Assembly: GCA_040793985.1 (NCBI GenBank)
Contig: JBFNJI010000004.1
Location: 1 to 64,000, forward strand
DNA from: Thiodiazotropha sp040793985
GTDB lineage: Bacteria > Pseudomonadota > Gammaproteobacteria > Chromatiales > Chromatiaceae
Direction of reading: 5' to 3'
Length of the DNA stretch: 64,000 nucleotides
Part shown: piece by piece, positions 1 to 8,931 of the stretch
Numbering within the stretch: the first letter of the stretch is position 1
Layout: each line of letters opens with the position of its first letter
Notes under the pieces: generated by a model
What the model saw: only the letters and a program-made list of their open reading frames with translations
Database searches by the model: none
Told to the model about the DNA's origin: nothing
Made by a program: the position numbers and the translations under genes

Positions 1-101
1 CTCATTCCAAGGCATCTGGGTACTCCCCAAATGCTTAAATGTGTAAACCATGTCTCCGGAATAATCTGTAAGCTATGTGTCGATAAGCTCAAATAACGAA
101 G

Positions 102-126
102 CCCGGACCTAGGTGTCCGGGTTTTT
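102..126 (+). terminator. Rho-independent terminator
   Basis: A perfect 7-bp stem CCCGGAC / GTCCGGG (102-108 and 115-121) with a 6-nt loop is followed directly by TTTTT. The T-run lies on the plus-strand side, so it should stop transcription entering from the left edge of the window. Confidence 0.75.
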
Positions 127-278
127 CGTTTCTACGATGGAGATTCGAACCTACGACTTCAAACAGGCCAAGTTCGATAGCCGAGTAATCCTACATAGTG
201 TCGGTCCACTGTTTTGAGTTCAGCATGGACATACATGGGGGGGCACAGCCATCACATAGATCACAGTAGGGTGGGGAT

Positions 279-320
279 GGGCTAATCTGAACCGATATCT
301 CACAAGTCTTCAGATTGCCC
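279..320. repeat. Bulged inverted repeat upstream of the hybrid kinase
   Basis: The arms are GGGC-T-AATCTGAA (279-291) and TTCAGATTGCCC (309-320), pairing over 12 bp with one bulged T and a 17-nt loop. There is no T-run after it, so it is more likely an operator or a leader structure than a terminator. Its role is unknown. Confidence 0.4.
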
Positions 321-406
321 GGGTGTAGTATACTTGCGCCAAGGAAGCTAGAAAAAGACCTTCAGAGTGTCTGGCAACAGAACAATTCTGGCCAGGTGAT
401 AAGCGT

Positions 407-3400
407 GTGGATAAGTCGGTAAGCTCGATCACAAGACCTGCGGTCACGACCTTCATTGCAGTTGTGTCGTTGGTCTTTTCTATTGCTGTTAACGCAGCTC
501 AGTATCCGGATACATTGCCTCAATTAGAATTGACGGCCGTTGAGCGTGCATGGCTGGATGCTCATCCGCTAGTGGATATCGGGGTGGATGGTGGTTGGCC
601 GCCCATCGATTTTATGACAGCTGGCGAGCATCGGGGAATTGCGGCTGACTACTTGAAATTGATTGAAAAACGCCTTGGAGTTCACTTCAAAGTACATCCC
701 GGACCCACGTTTAAGGATATGCTGCGGAAGGTGCGCAGTGGCGAATTGCCCTTGGCTGCCTCGGTCGTGAAAAATCAAGAGCGTGAGCAGGATCTCTATT
801 TTACGGAGCCCTTTTTACATACTCACAAGACTATAGTCACGCGCTCTAAACGTGACGATATCTCTGATATCAGATCCCTAAAAGGAAAAGTCGTAGCTGT
901 TGAGGACGGGTTTTCGACCATGCGTCAGCTGCAGCAATTACATCCTGAAATAAAGCTGCTACCAGTATCCACTACCAGTGAAGCGTTGCGTGCCGTCTCT
1001 TGGAAGCAAGCTGACGCCTATGTTGGAACTCGGGCGGTAGCACAGTGGGTGATCCAACAGGAGCAACTGGTCAACCTTCATTTCAGTGGCGACGCGGGTA
1101 TAGGTTCATCCGATCAACGCTTTGCCATTCACCGCGACGAATCTCTGGCCCCATTGGCTTCAGCAATGGTCAAGGCATTGCAATCAGTCTCACCAAAAGA
1201 GCGTCAGGCAATTCTCAATCGCTGGATCAAGATACCGGACTCGTCATTACTCGATGACACATCAGTAAAACTCAGTCCTGAACAGAGAAACTGGCTAAAA
1301 CAACTTGGTCCGGTGCGTATCGGTATCGATACAGCTTGGGAGCCGATAGAGTTTGTCGACGAAAGCGGTGAGTACCAGGGCTTGTCTTCAGAGTATGTAA
1401 GCTATTTCTCCAGAGTCTTAGACCTTGAAACGGAAGTGCAAACTACTCTGACATGGTCAGAAGTCATGCAAGCGGCAAAAAATGGCCAACTTGACCTTTT
1501 GCCGGCCTTGGTGAATACCCCAAGGAGACGTGAATACCTGAATTTCACCCAGCCATATCTGGACTTTCCACTTGTGATCTTCGTGGGCGAAAAGCACCCT
1601 TTCGTGAATGGACTGGATGACTTCAATGGTCGACGTGTAGGTATGGTAAAAGGATACGTTGCTGAAGAGTATCTCAAGCGAGATTATCCGGATATTAAGT
1701 TGGTGCCAGTCACCAGTGCTTTAGCTGGCCTGGAGAGGCTGTCAGTCAATGAGATTGATGGCTATGTAGGAAACTTGACGGTGGGCAGTCATCTTATCAG
1801 GAAAAATGGTCTCACTAATATAAAAGTTGGCGCGCCTACTCCCTACCAATACGAATTGTCAATTGGTGTGCGCAAGGATTGGCCGATGCTTGTTGAAATC
1901 CTTGATCAGGTTATTCAGGGTATGCCTGAGAAGCAAAAAAACGAGATTAAACAACAGTGGATGTCTTTTCGTTACGACATAGCCGTTGATTACACTATTA
2001 TCTGGCGCGTGATTTGGGTATCGCTGTTTGTGATATTACTGTTCGGGCTATGGCTGTTGCAGTTGCGTAGAAAGCACGATTTGGCGAAAAGGAATGAAGC
2101 TCAACTTAACTTGATTATAAATACTGTACCGGTTGCGATCGTAGTAAGTGATACACAGGGCGTTATCCAGTTGTCCAATGAACAGTCACTTCGAGAGATC
2201 GAGTCTGACGGTGCGACTATCGTCGGTATGAATATGGCCGGTTTTTATGCGGTGCCTTCTGATCGCGAACGTGTCTTGGCCGTCTTGAAAACAAAAAAAT
2301 CAGTATCAAATATGCGTATAGGTATAAGAACGCTGAAGGGAAACCTGATTGAAGGCTTGCTCTCTGTCATTCCAATTCGCATGCATGATCAGAAAATGAA
2401 TCTGGGCGTTCTTGTCAATTTAACCGAACGGATACGTGTCGAAAATGAGATAAAAAAAGCCATGGAGCTGCAACAGCAGGCGAATCGCTTTAAAAGTGAT
2501 TTCCTGGCTAATATGAGCCATGAAATTCGTACACCGATGAATGCGATTATCGGTATGACCTACTTGGCGCTGGATACCGACTTAACAGATAAACAATTCG
2601 ATTATCTGAGCAAAATAAAACTCTCGGCCATTAACCTGCTAGGCATCATAAATGACATACTCGACTTCTCAAAAATAGAGGCAGGTAAGCTCCTGGTCGA
2701 GCATAGTGAGTTTGAACTGGATTCAATTCTGGAGAATTTATCGAGCTTGATCTCTATTAAATCTGAGCAAAAAGGTATTGAGTTAATATTCAGGCTGGAT
2801 GACAGGATCCCGAAAAAACTATTGGGCGATCCGTTACGAATAGGTCAGGTTTTACTGAATCTTGCGCAGAACGCGATAAAGTTTACCGTTGAGGGTGAGA
2901 TCCTTATTTCTGTAGAGCTTGTAGATTACTCGGAGTCTGGTGTTCAGGTACGGTTTTCGGTCAAGGATACTGGTATAGGGATTGAATCGGAAAAAGTTAA
3001 TCACCTGTTTGAGGCATTTGTACAGGCAGATGCATCTACTACCCGCCGTCACGGAGGTACTGGTCTGGGTTTGAGTATCAGTAACAACCTAGTCCAACTT
3101 ATGGGTGGTGATATGAGCGTACAAAGCGAACCTGACAAGGGCAGCCTGTTTAGCTTCACAATTCCATTGGGGGTTGTTGAGGGGCAGACGAAGGGTGAGT
3201 TTGTCTGCGAGGACTCTCTGCGCGAGATGAAAGTGTTAGTGGTCGAAGATAACGACACGGCACGGCAGGTAATGTGCGAGACGCTCGAGTCTTTCTCCTT
3301 TCAGGTAACGGCAGTCTCTTCAGCCAACGAGGCCTTCACGGCTCTACATACTGATTCGGATTATCGATTGATTCTGATGGACTGGCGTATGCCGCAGGTA

Positions 3401-4675
3401 GACGGTCTAGAGGCGGCAGAGCATATCCGTACAACTATTGATAGTTCTAAAAGTATACCGATCATTATGGTTACGGGATACGATCATCAAGAACTCGTCG
3501 CACAGACAGAAATACGAGGCCTCGAGGGTGTGCTGATCAAGCCGATCAGCCCATCGACCCTGTTTGATTCAATAAACGCAGTTGTTTTAGGTCAACACAA
3601 GAAACTCCCAAAACGCCACTTTAAGGCTCGTCGATTCAAAGGGCAGGTGCTGTTGGTGGAAGATAATCCGATCAATCAGCAGGTTGCGCGTGAGCTATTG
3701 GAAAAGCTCGGATTGCTGGTCGTGACGGTCAGTAGTGGGGAACAGGCAATTGAAAAAATAAAAGAAAACGATTTCGACCTGGTATTCATGGATTTACAGA
3801 TGCCTGGAATCGACGGATTGGAGGCCACGCGACGGGTACGAAGTGAAGTCAAGAATACATACGTGCGTATTATTGCGATGACAGCGCACGCCATGCGTGG
3901 AGACCGGGAGCGGTGCCTGGCCGCCGGCATGGATGACTACCTGTCAAAACCGATTGATCCAGAAAAGCTATCGAGAATGTTATTGGCATGGCTACCTGTG
4001 GATGATCGACCCATAGCCGATGTGCAATCAGTTCCTATTCAAACTCCATCCTCCAATTTACCTTCGCGTGTCGAGGGTATCGATATAAAATGGGGTGTTA
4101 AGAGAGTAGGTGGAAACGAACGGCTTTACTTTAAACTCTTGCTAGAGTTTCAACAAAGATATTATGACAGCGCAAGCCAAGTGGCAGAATTGATTCGTTC
4201 AAACGAGGAGGACACTCTAAAGCGTTTATTACACACTTTGCAAGGTGTGTCAGGCAGTATTGGAGCCAAAGTGTTGCAGAAATCATCACGCAAGCTTTTA
4301 GAGGCACTGCTGCAATCGCACAATGAGCGAGAGATAGCCAATCTGTATGAATTATTTGCTCAGCAGGCTAAAATCGTATTTGACAGCATTGAGCAACTTC
4401 AGAATACCGCTCAGGACAATAAATTTAATTCCGACGAGAATACAAAACAAAGTACATCTGAAATTAATCAATTGATTGAACAAGTTAGCATTGCGCTTAG
4501 TCAAGGTGATGTCTCATCGGGGCAGTTGCTGCAAAAGCTGGGGCCGCTGATCCTAGCTCAGGAGCCAGGTTTGACTGGTCTGGTTTCAGAACTGCAAAGT
4601 CATGTTGAAAATTACGACTTTGAACATGCTGTACATACATTACAAGCTCTCAGGGAACAGTTGGAGGCAGGATAA
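407..4675 (+). CDS. BvgS/EvgS-like hybrid sensor histidine kinase
   Basis: A 1422-residue inner-membrane phosphorelay kinase. A signal peptide (about 1-30, ending near VNAA) precedes two tandem periplasmic solute-binding (SBP_bac_3, Venus-flytrap) domains at about 35-275 and 290-525. One transmembrane helix (about 530-553) and a PAS domain (about 565-690) follow. HisKA has phospho-accepting His705 in SHEIRTPMN, then an HATPase domain with GTGLGLSI. Two receiver domains carry Asp992 (MDWRMP) and Asp1129 (MDLQMP), and a C-terminal HPt domain carries His1276. This is the BvgS/EvgS layout with an extra receiver. The ligand is unknown; the family senses small molecules through the flytrap domains. 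The stop is one base from the next gene, so the two are almost certainly an operon. The GTG start was chosen for its Shine-Dalgarno and complete signal peptide. Confidence 0.93.
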   Translation: MDKSVSSITRPAVTTFIAVVSLVFSIAVNAAQYPDTLPQLELTAVERAWLDAHPLVDIGVDGGWPPIDFMTAGEHRGIAADYLKLIEKRLGVHFKVHPGPTFKDMLRKVRSGELPLAASVVKNQEREQDLYFTEPFLHTHKTIVTRSKRDDISDIRSLKGKVVAVEDGFSTMRQLQQLHPEIKLLPVSTTSEALRAVSWKQADAYVGTRAVAQWVIQQEQLVNLHFSGDAGIGSSDQRFAIHRDESLAPLASAMVKALQSVSPKERQAILNRWIKIPDSSLLDDTSVKLSPEQRNWLKQLGPVRIGIDTAWEPIEFVDESGEYQGLSSEYVSYFSRVLDLETEVQTTLTWSEVMQAAKNGQLDLLPALVNTPRRREYLNFTQPYLDFPLVIFVGEKHPFVNGLDDFNGRRVGMVKGYVAEEYLKRDYPDIKLVPVTSALAGLERLSVNEIDGYVGNLTVGSHLIRKNGLTNIKVGAPTPYQYELSIGVRKDWPMLVEILDQVIQGMPEKQKNEIKQQWMSFRYDIAVDYTIIWRVIWVSLFVILLFGLWLLQLRRKHDLAKRNEAQLNLIINTVPVAIVVSDTQGVIQLSNEQSLREIESDGATIVGMNMAGFYAVPSDRERVLAVLKTKKSVSNMRIGIRTLKGNLIEGLLSVIPIRMHDQKMNLGVLVNLTERIRVENEIKKAMELQQQANRFKSDFLANMSHEIRTPMNAIIGMTYLALDTDLTDKQFDYLSKIKLSAINLLGIINDILDFSKIEAGKLLVEHSEFELDSILENLSSLISIKSEQKGIELIFRLDDRIPKKLLGDPLRIGQVLLNLAQNAIKFTVEGEILISVELVDYSESGVQVRFSVKDTGIGIESEKVNHLFEAFVQADASTTRRHGGTGLGLSISNNLVQLMGGDMSVQSEPDKGSLFSFTIPLGVVEGQTKGEFVCEDSLREMKVLVVEDNDTARQVMCETLESFSFQVTAVSSANEAFTALHTDSDYRLILMDWRMPQVDGLEAAEHIRTTIDSSKSIPIIMVTGYDHQELVAQTEIRGLEGVLIKPISPSTLFDSINAVVLGQHKKLPKRHFKARRFKGQVLLVEDNPINQQVARELLEKLGLLVVTVSSGEQAIEKIKENDFDLVFMDLQMPGIDGLEATRRVRSEVKNTYVRIIAMTAHAMRGDRERCLAAGMDDYLSKPIDPEKLSRMLLAWLPVDDRPIADVQSVPIQTPSSNLPSRVEGIDIKWGVKRVGGNERLYFKLLLEFQQRYYDSASQVAELIRSNEEDTLKRLLHTLQGVSGSIGAKVLQKSSRKLLEALLQSHNEREIANLYELFAQQAKIVFDSIEQLQNTAQDNKFNSDENTKQSTSEINQLIEQVSIALSQGDVSSGQLLQKLGPLILAQEPGLTGLVSELQSHVENYDFEHAVHTLQALREQLEAG

Positions 4676-4676
4676 A

Positions 4677-5774
4677 ATGACGACAATTAACGAGCACAAA
4701 TCGCGCATTCTGGTCGTCGATGATGAGAAATTCTATATTGACGTTCTTGTTGACATATTGAAGCAGTTGTATCATGTGGTCGTCGCAAAAAATGGAGAAA
4801 TGGCACTGCAAAGAGCACTGCAGGATGAATCTCCTCCAGACTTGATTTTACTTGATGTGCTCATGCCGGGCATAGATGGTTACGAAGTATGTAATAAGCT
4901 CAAGCAAAATCCACTAACTCGCGATATCCCTGTTATTTTTCTCACAGTCAAGAGTGAGGTGAGTGATGAGCTGCGCGGATTTTCACTGGGAGCCGTTGAC
5001 TACATCACTAAACCTATCAGTCCGCCAATAGTTCAGAGCCGCGTCGCAAATCACCTTGAGTTGGCGAGGGGTAAAAAGATCTTAAGCGACGAAAAAAGCC
5101 TCCTAGAACAGCGGGTACTAGAGCGAACCGAGGAAATCAGGCGAACCCAGGATGTGGCAATACGTTGTATGGCTTCGCTAGCGGAAACACGGGACAATGA
5201 GACTGGAAACCATATTAAGCGCACCCAGCAATATATTCGCCTGCTTTGTGAAAAATTGAAATCTCATCCTGATTACCAGGAGTATCTTAGTGAAGATGCT
5301 ATCGACAGGCTGTTCCGCTCAGCACCTCTACACGATATTGGTAAAGTCGGTATACCAGATTACATTCTAATGAAGCCAGGTAAGTTGAGTGAAGAAGAGT
5401 GGGCGATTATGCGTACACATTCACAGCTTGGGTATGACGCCTTGTTGAGCGCGGAGAGCGATTTTGGTACCACAGAATTTCTTGCTATGGCGAAGGAGAT
5501 CACCTTGTCACATCATGAAAAGTGGGATGGTAGCGGCTATCCCCAGAAGTTAAAGGGGAATCAAATTCCCATTTCAGGGAGGCTCATGGCACTTGCTGAT
5601 GTATATGATGCACTAGTAAATAAGCGTGTTTATAAAGACGCATATAGCCATGAAACAGCAGTCGATATTATCTCGGAGGCATCTGGCAGCCACTTTGATC
5701 CGGTCATTGTCGATGTGTTTAAAGAACTTAAAAGTGAGTTCAACCGGATAGCAATCAAGTTTTCTGACCACTAA
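4677..5774 (+). CDS. RpfG-type response regulator with HD-GYP domain
   Basis: A 365-residue cytoplasmic response regulator. The N-terminal receiver domain has the phospho-acceptor Asp60 (LILLDVLMPG). A helical linker leads to an HD-GYP domain with His219-Asp220 (HDIGK) and Gly287-Tyr288-Pro289 (GSGYP). The family hydrolyses cyclic di-GMP, and the signature residues are intact. ATG 4677 follows GGAGGCAGG and lies one base after the kinase stop; an in-frame start at 4602 would sit inside the kinase gene and is less likely. The context suggests that periplasmic ligand sensing by the upstream BvgS-like kinase controls c-di-GMP breakdown. Confidence 0.93.
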   Translation: MTTINEHKSRILVVDDEKFYIDVLVDILKQLYHVVVAKNGEMALQRALQDESPPDLILLDVLMPGIDGYEVCNKLKQNPLTRDIPVIFLTVKSEVSDELRGFSLGAVDYITKPISPPIVQSRVANHLELARGKKILSDEKSLLEQRVLERTEEIRRTQDVAIRCMASLAETRDNETGNHIKRTQQYIRLLCEKLKSHPDYQEYLSEDAIDRLFRSAPLHDIGKVGIPDYILMKPGKLSEEEWAIMRTHSQLGYDALLSAESDFGTTEFLAMAKEITLSHHEKWDGSGYPQKLKGNQIPISGRLMALADVYDALVNKRVYKDAYSHETAVDIISEASGSHFDPVIVDVFKELKSEFNRIAIKFSDH

Positions 5775-6314
5775 GTTTTATAATCCGGGTAATCAAGACC
5801 ACCTTCTTCGAGCACCTAATCGTCGCCGTGCCCTGAGAGAAATGGACAGGTAGTACATATCGTAGTCTCAGTCTGCATTCGAATAAAAAATATAAAGATC
5901 AAATCCCGAAGAAGAATAACCGGTCCATCAATAACGACTGCCATCACTGAATGGTGAAGGAACCACCGTAGAAGTACTAATTGGCAAGGTGGTTATGATA
6001 GACTGCTTTCAACTCCGGTGGCCAGGATGCAAATCGTTCTCAGTGCCTCTGATGCGCATGTACGAGAGGAGATTCGCAAATCCGCAACAGACTTATTTCA
6101 AGCATATCATCGAGCGGTATTATCCGGAGTTCGGGGTGTGTTGGCCATACGGGGCAGGACCTTGCCACTGCATGCGCAACAGTAATTTGCCGAATACCTC
6201 ACATGTGGCCGGTAGGGGCACGAATTCCTGCGACTGCAATGCAGCGCAGGAATTGACGGAGCTGATGCATACGATCAGTCTTCGGGTTGCCGGGTATTCG
6301 GAAGGGACCGATTC
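5775..6314. other. Intergenic stretch with no recognised gene
   Basis: About 540 bases with no recognised homologue. An open frame covering 5989-6447 overlaps the real minus-strand gene at its right end and has unconvincing composition. A shorter open frame at 6027-6185 has more normal composition and is listed separately. An AACCACC / GGTGGTT inverted repeat lies near 5960-5994 without a T-run. Confidence 0.5.
6027..6185 (+). CDS. Possible small ORF or gene remnant (52 aa)
   Basis: The frame starts MQIVLSASDAHVREE and reads 52 codons of ordinary, soluble, mixed-charge composition ending in HAQQ. The ribosome binding site is weak. I do not recognise it. It may be the broken start of a lost gene or chance. 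Confidence 0.2.
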   Translation: MQIVLSASDAHVREEIRKSATDLFQAYHRAVLSGVRGVLAIRGRTLPLHAQQ

Positions 6315-6827
6315 TCAATCACACTCAAACTTACAGGGCTTACCGTTGACGCCACATTCGGCTCGCATCACCAGCAGAGAATTATTCACACCGGGTACAC
6401 GACATACGCGGCGGGTACGCATGGTAAGCTTTGCCCCGCTATCATAGCTGCATGTCACTTTATACAGGCCGTTTTTCTGCGAGACCGAGACACTGGAGGT
6501 TTGGCCTTTTTTGATCTCAGCCGGAGGTACTGCGCAGTTTACATAGCCCATGAACGCTTTGTCTGCAGACTCCCACATCGTATTGTACTTGCGCCGTTTA
6601 AATTCTGCGTAGCTATCACACAGTTCAGTCGGTTTTTTTGCATTGGGATCGCGCTCAAAGCCACAAGTGATCTTGAACATGCGTTTCATCTCTTCTTCTG
6701 CAGGGCAGTCGAGAAGCTGCTGGGCCTGAGAGATATCAGGACAGTGAAGTGTATTGCCGGCCATGACCGAGCCGGAAAAAAGAACTGCAATGATACAAAT
6801 CAATAAGATAAAAGCGTAACCTTTCAT
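6315..6827 (-). CDS. Secreted hypothetical protein, Cys-rich (170 aa)
   Basis: Not recognised. A clear signal peptide (MKGYAFILLICIIAVLFSG, cleavage expected after SVMAG) precedes a mature domain with about nine cysteines, including LLDCPAEEE, YVNCAVPP and a CGVNGKPCKFEC tail. This suggests a disulfide-stabilised periplasmic or exported protein. ATG 6827 was chosen because GGAG sits nine bases upstream and the signal peptide begins there. The reading frame extends 22 codons further upstream, but that extension would hide the signal peptide. The gene appears monocistronic. Confidence 0.75.
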   Translation of the reverse strand: MKGYAFILLICIIAVLFSGSVMAGNTLHCPDISQAQQLLDCPAEEEMKRMFKITCGFERDPNAKKPTELCDSYAEFKRRKYNTMWESADKAFMGYVNCAVPPAEIKKGQTSSVSVSQKNGLYKVTCSYDSGAKLTMRTRRVCRVPGVNNSLLVMRAECGVNGKPCKFECD

Positions 6828-7213
6828 TTGTGACTCCGTAGATACTGATCGGAAATATGCAGGAAAAGTAGTCGGATTCTGATCTTCAATCATCTCTGGT
6901 GAGAATTATGATGTGCAGTTGAGAAGATGGCAAAGACATAAATCAAATTGGGTAGAATTTTCACTTAGAGTAAACAGAAAAACAACTGACATTGAGTCCA
7001 TCAATGGCTCACGGTTTGTGTGAATAATATTCACGAAATATTTCCCAAACTAAATCCTATCCGGATATTCCCGCATGATTGATTCATGGATCGACATATC
7101 CCACAGAATTCCTGAAGCCCGCGTCTGACGATCAATCGTCACATAACAATAAAAAAGGGTACGGCAGCTGCCGTACCCTTGGGTAACGATAAGTGATTGT
7201 TTAGCCTGTCCGC
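6828..7213. other. Intergenic region between two minus-strand genes
   Basis: About 390 AT-rich bases. The right end holds the terminator of the octaheme cytochrome gene (7151-7180). The remainder probably carries the promoter of the Cys-rich secreted protein. I see no ORF or RNA gene. Confidence 0.6.
7151..7180 (-). terminator. Rho-independent terminator of the octaheme cytochrome gene
   Basis: A perfect 13-bp stem AAGGGTACGGCAG / CTGCCGTACCCTT at 7155-7180 is followed, reading the minus strand, by TTTTTTATTG. It lies 34 bases past the stop codon of the cytochrome gene. Confidence 0.9.
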
Positions 7214-8671
7214 TTATTTGGCGGCTACTTTCTTCGCATCGTGCTCAGCGCGCATATGTTTGGCTTCTTCGAGGATGGTATTGACGGCCGTTTTCAGCGG
7301 GGCCCAACCATACCAGTGCATGTAGTCGTTGCTGGCGTGAAAAGCACCCTGGAAGGTCCGTTGGCGATACTCCAGCATGATCAGGTAGAGTTCCTGTTCA
7401 ATACTGGTCTTCGCTTCATAGTATTGCAGTAGATCCGGTGCATATTTCCAACCTTCCGGTTTCTCCAGAATGCCATCCTTGTAGAGCGCCTGTACGGCCG
7501 AAATCGCTTTGGCAAACTCGTGGTCAGCTGCCTTGATGATTTCATCAGAGGCCTTGAAATGCTCATCAACGAATCCCTTGGCATGGCACTTGTTGCAAGT
7601 CGTCTTCATTTTTGTACGCTCAGCATTAAATGCCTCGGGGCCACGTGCTGTCTCACCCTGGACCACGATCTCGATAAAGCGCTCTGTGGGCTGCAGTGAC
7701 GCATCAAGAATACCAGCGGCCTGGAGAATCAGTGCCCGATCAAAGGTCCATTGTGGGTCGTCATCCACATCCATATAGTGACCCGAGGGTAACAGTGCAG
7801 CCAGTTTCGTCAGCGGATCTTTGAGAGAAGGTGCAACATCGATCAATGCCAACACGTTCTCCTTGGTGGGGATGCGCAGACCCAGGAAACCCCATGCGGT
7901 ACGGACTTCATGATCACCTTCACTCAGATGACAGGTCTGACAGGTGGGGGCTCGACCGTCTTCGTTCACATGCCCTTCGATCTGCCACACGATACCGTGC
8001 TTGGCGGAGGTGTACATCTCCCACTGCGGATGATCGAAGCCCATGTGACAATTGGAACAGGCGCGGGGATCCATGGCTTCCGATGCTTTGAAACTGTGAC
8101 GGGTATGGCAGGCATCGCATTGTGCATTGCCGTAGCGATAGGTTGCCGCCTCTTTACCGCCGTCGCTTTTCACCTCACCCAAATTGCCTTGAGATGCCGC
8201 GATCAGGCCTTTCTCACCGATTTTATGACATCCGGAACAACCACGGTATCCTTGCTGGGTGATAGATCCAGGCTGACCATGCCATGCAATTTGAGATTTC
8301 ATTGCCAGCCAGGCCAGGTTGTGCTTGCCTGCTTTATGCTGACGTGCCTGCTTTTTGTGGCACTCACCACAGACTTCGGGCGTGGGCATCTCTGACTTTT
8401 CAATGTCGTCCATGGTATTGTGTTCCGTACCATGGCAGTCGTGACAGCGAACCTCATCTTCAGCCTTCTTGGTATTCGCGTGAGGGCCTTCCATATGCTG
8501 TTTAACGATTCCCGGATTGACATTGATATGGCAGCCGACACAGTCTGCTTGTGCTTTCTGGTCTTCATCGAACGTCTTTTTCGCTGAATCGGCCGCAAAC
8601 GTAAGACTGCTCAATCCAAAGAAAAGCAGAGCGGTAATCAAAGAGGGCAATAGAAGTCGATGGCGTCTCAT
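7214..8671 (-). CDS. Octaheme c-type cytochrome of the hydroxylamine oxidoreductase family
   Basis: A 485-residue periplasmic multihaem protein. A signal peptide (about 1-27, ending LTFAA) precedes exactly eight CXXCH motifs, at Cys44, 76, 101, 145, 185, 205, 244 and 359. Count, spacing and a helical C-terminus after haem 8 fit the HAO/octaheme family. In that family some members oxidise hydroxylamine or hydrazine, and others (epsilon-HAO type) lack the cross-linking Tyr and act reductively on nitrite or hydroxylamine. A Tyr/Trp-rich segment NDYMHWYGW (Tyr450, Tyr454) lies roughly where the catalytic Tyr occurs, but I cannot align it. ATG 8671 is preferred over GTG 8674 because GGAGG then sits 7 bases away. 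No companion cytochrome c554 or cM552 gene is adjacent. It has its own terminator. Confidence 0.88.
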   Translation of the reverse strand: MRRHRLLLPSLITALLFFGLSSLTFAADSAKKTFDEDQKAQADCVGCHINVNPGIVKQHMEGPHANTKKAEDEVRCHDCHGTEHNTMDDIEKSEMPTPEVCGECHKKQARQHKAGKHNLAWLAMKSQIAWHGQPGSITQQGYRGCSGCHKIGEKGLIAASQGNLGEVKSDGGKEAATYRYGNAQCDACHTRHSFKASEAMDPRACSNCHMGFDHPQWEMYTSAKHGIVWQIEGHVNEDGRAPTCQTCHLSEGDHEVRTAWGFLGLRIPTKENVLALIDVAPSLKDPLTKLAALLPSGHYMDVDDDPQWTFDRALILQAAGILDASLQPTERFIEIVVQGETARGPEAFNAERTKMKTTCNKCHAKGFVDEHFKASDEIIKAADHEFAKAISAVQALYKDGILEKPEGWKYAPDLLQYYEAKTSIEQELYLIMLEYRQRTFQGAFHASNDYMHWYGWAPLKTAVNTILEEAKHMRAEHDAKKVAAK

Positions 8672-8799
8672 CACCTTTCCTCCAGTTATGAATGACTATT
8701 GCTTTTATTGGAACTAGCCAAAAACTGCTAGGATCAGTTCCCTGGTCCTAAGAGGAGTGAAACTGCTGACAACCTCTCAAGTCGCGTCAAGCAAGTAAT

Positions 8800-8861
8800 T
8801 TCTTATTCCGGGTGAATTAAGCAATCACCTTAAGGATCGCTTAATTACCTACAAATAAGAA
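8800..8861. repeat. Long two-block inverted repeat upstream of the octaheme cytochrome gene
   Basis: Two pairs of complementary 8-mers share one centre: TTCTTATT (8800-8807) with AATAAGAA (8854-8861), and AATTAAGC (8815-8822) with GCTTAATT (8839-8846). Both pairs have a 7-nt unmatched interval. It lies about 130-190 bp before the cytochrome start codon, so it could be an operator pair or a small palindromic element. No T-run follows it on either strand. Confidence 0.55.
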
Positions 8862-8931
8862 GGTATTGGTGGAGAATGACATTGACATAAGTCAAATGAT
8901 TAAAAATATTCTGCTGTACAGCTTCTTCAGG

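Larger units (their letters stand above)
1..406. other. Intergenic region upstream of the hybrid kinase gene
   Basis: No convincing gene is visible. The stretch holds a rho-independent terminator near 102-126, which probably ends a gene lying left of the window. It also holds a bulged inverted repeat at 279-320, roughly 90 nt before the kinase start. The GTG start at 407 is preceded by the Shine-Dalgarno-like AGGTGAT at 394-400. Confidence 0.6.

Noticed and set aside
138..165. tRNA-like T-arm sequence GATTCGAACC on the minus strand near the left edge
   Set aside because: The T-stem does not pair, and there is no acceptor stem, anticodon arm or D-arm around it.
5989..6447. 152-codon plus-strand open frame
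   Set aside because: It overlaps the 3' end of the well-supported secreted protein gene on the other strand, has no ribosome binding site, and its composition is not protein-like.
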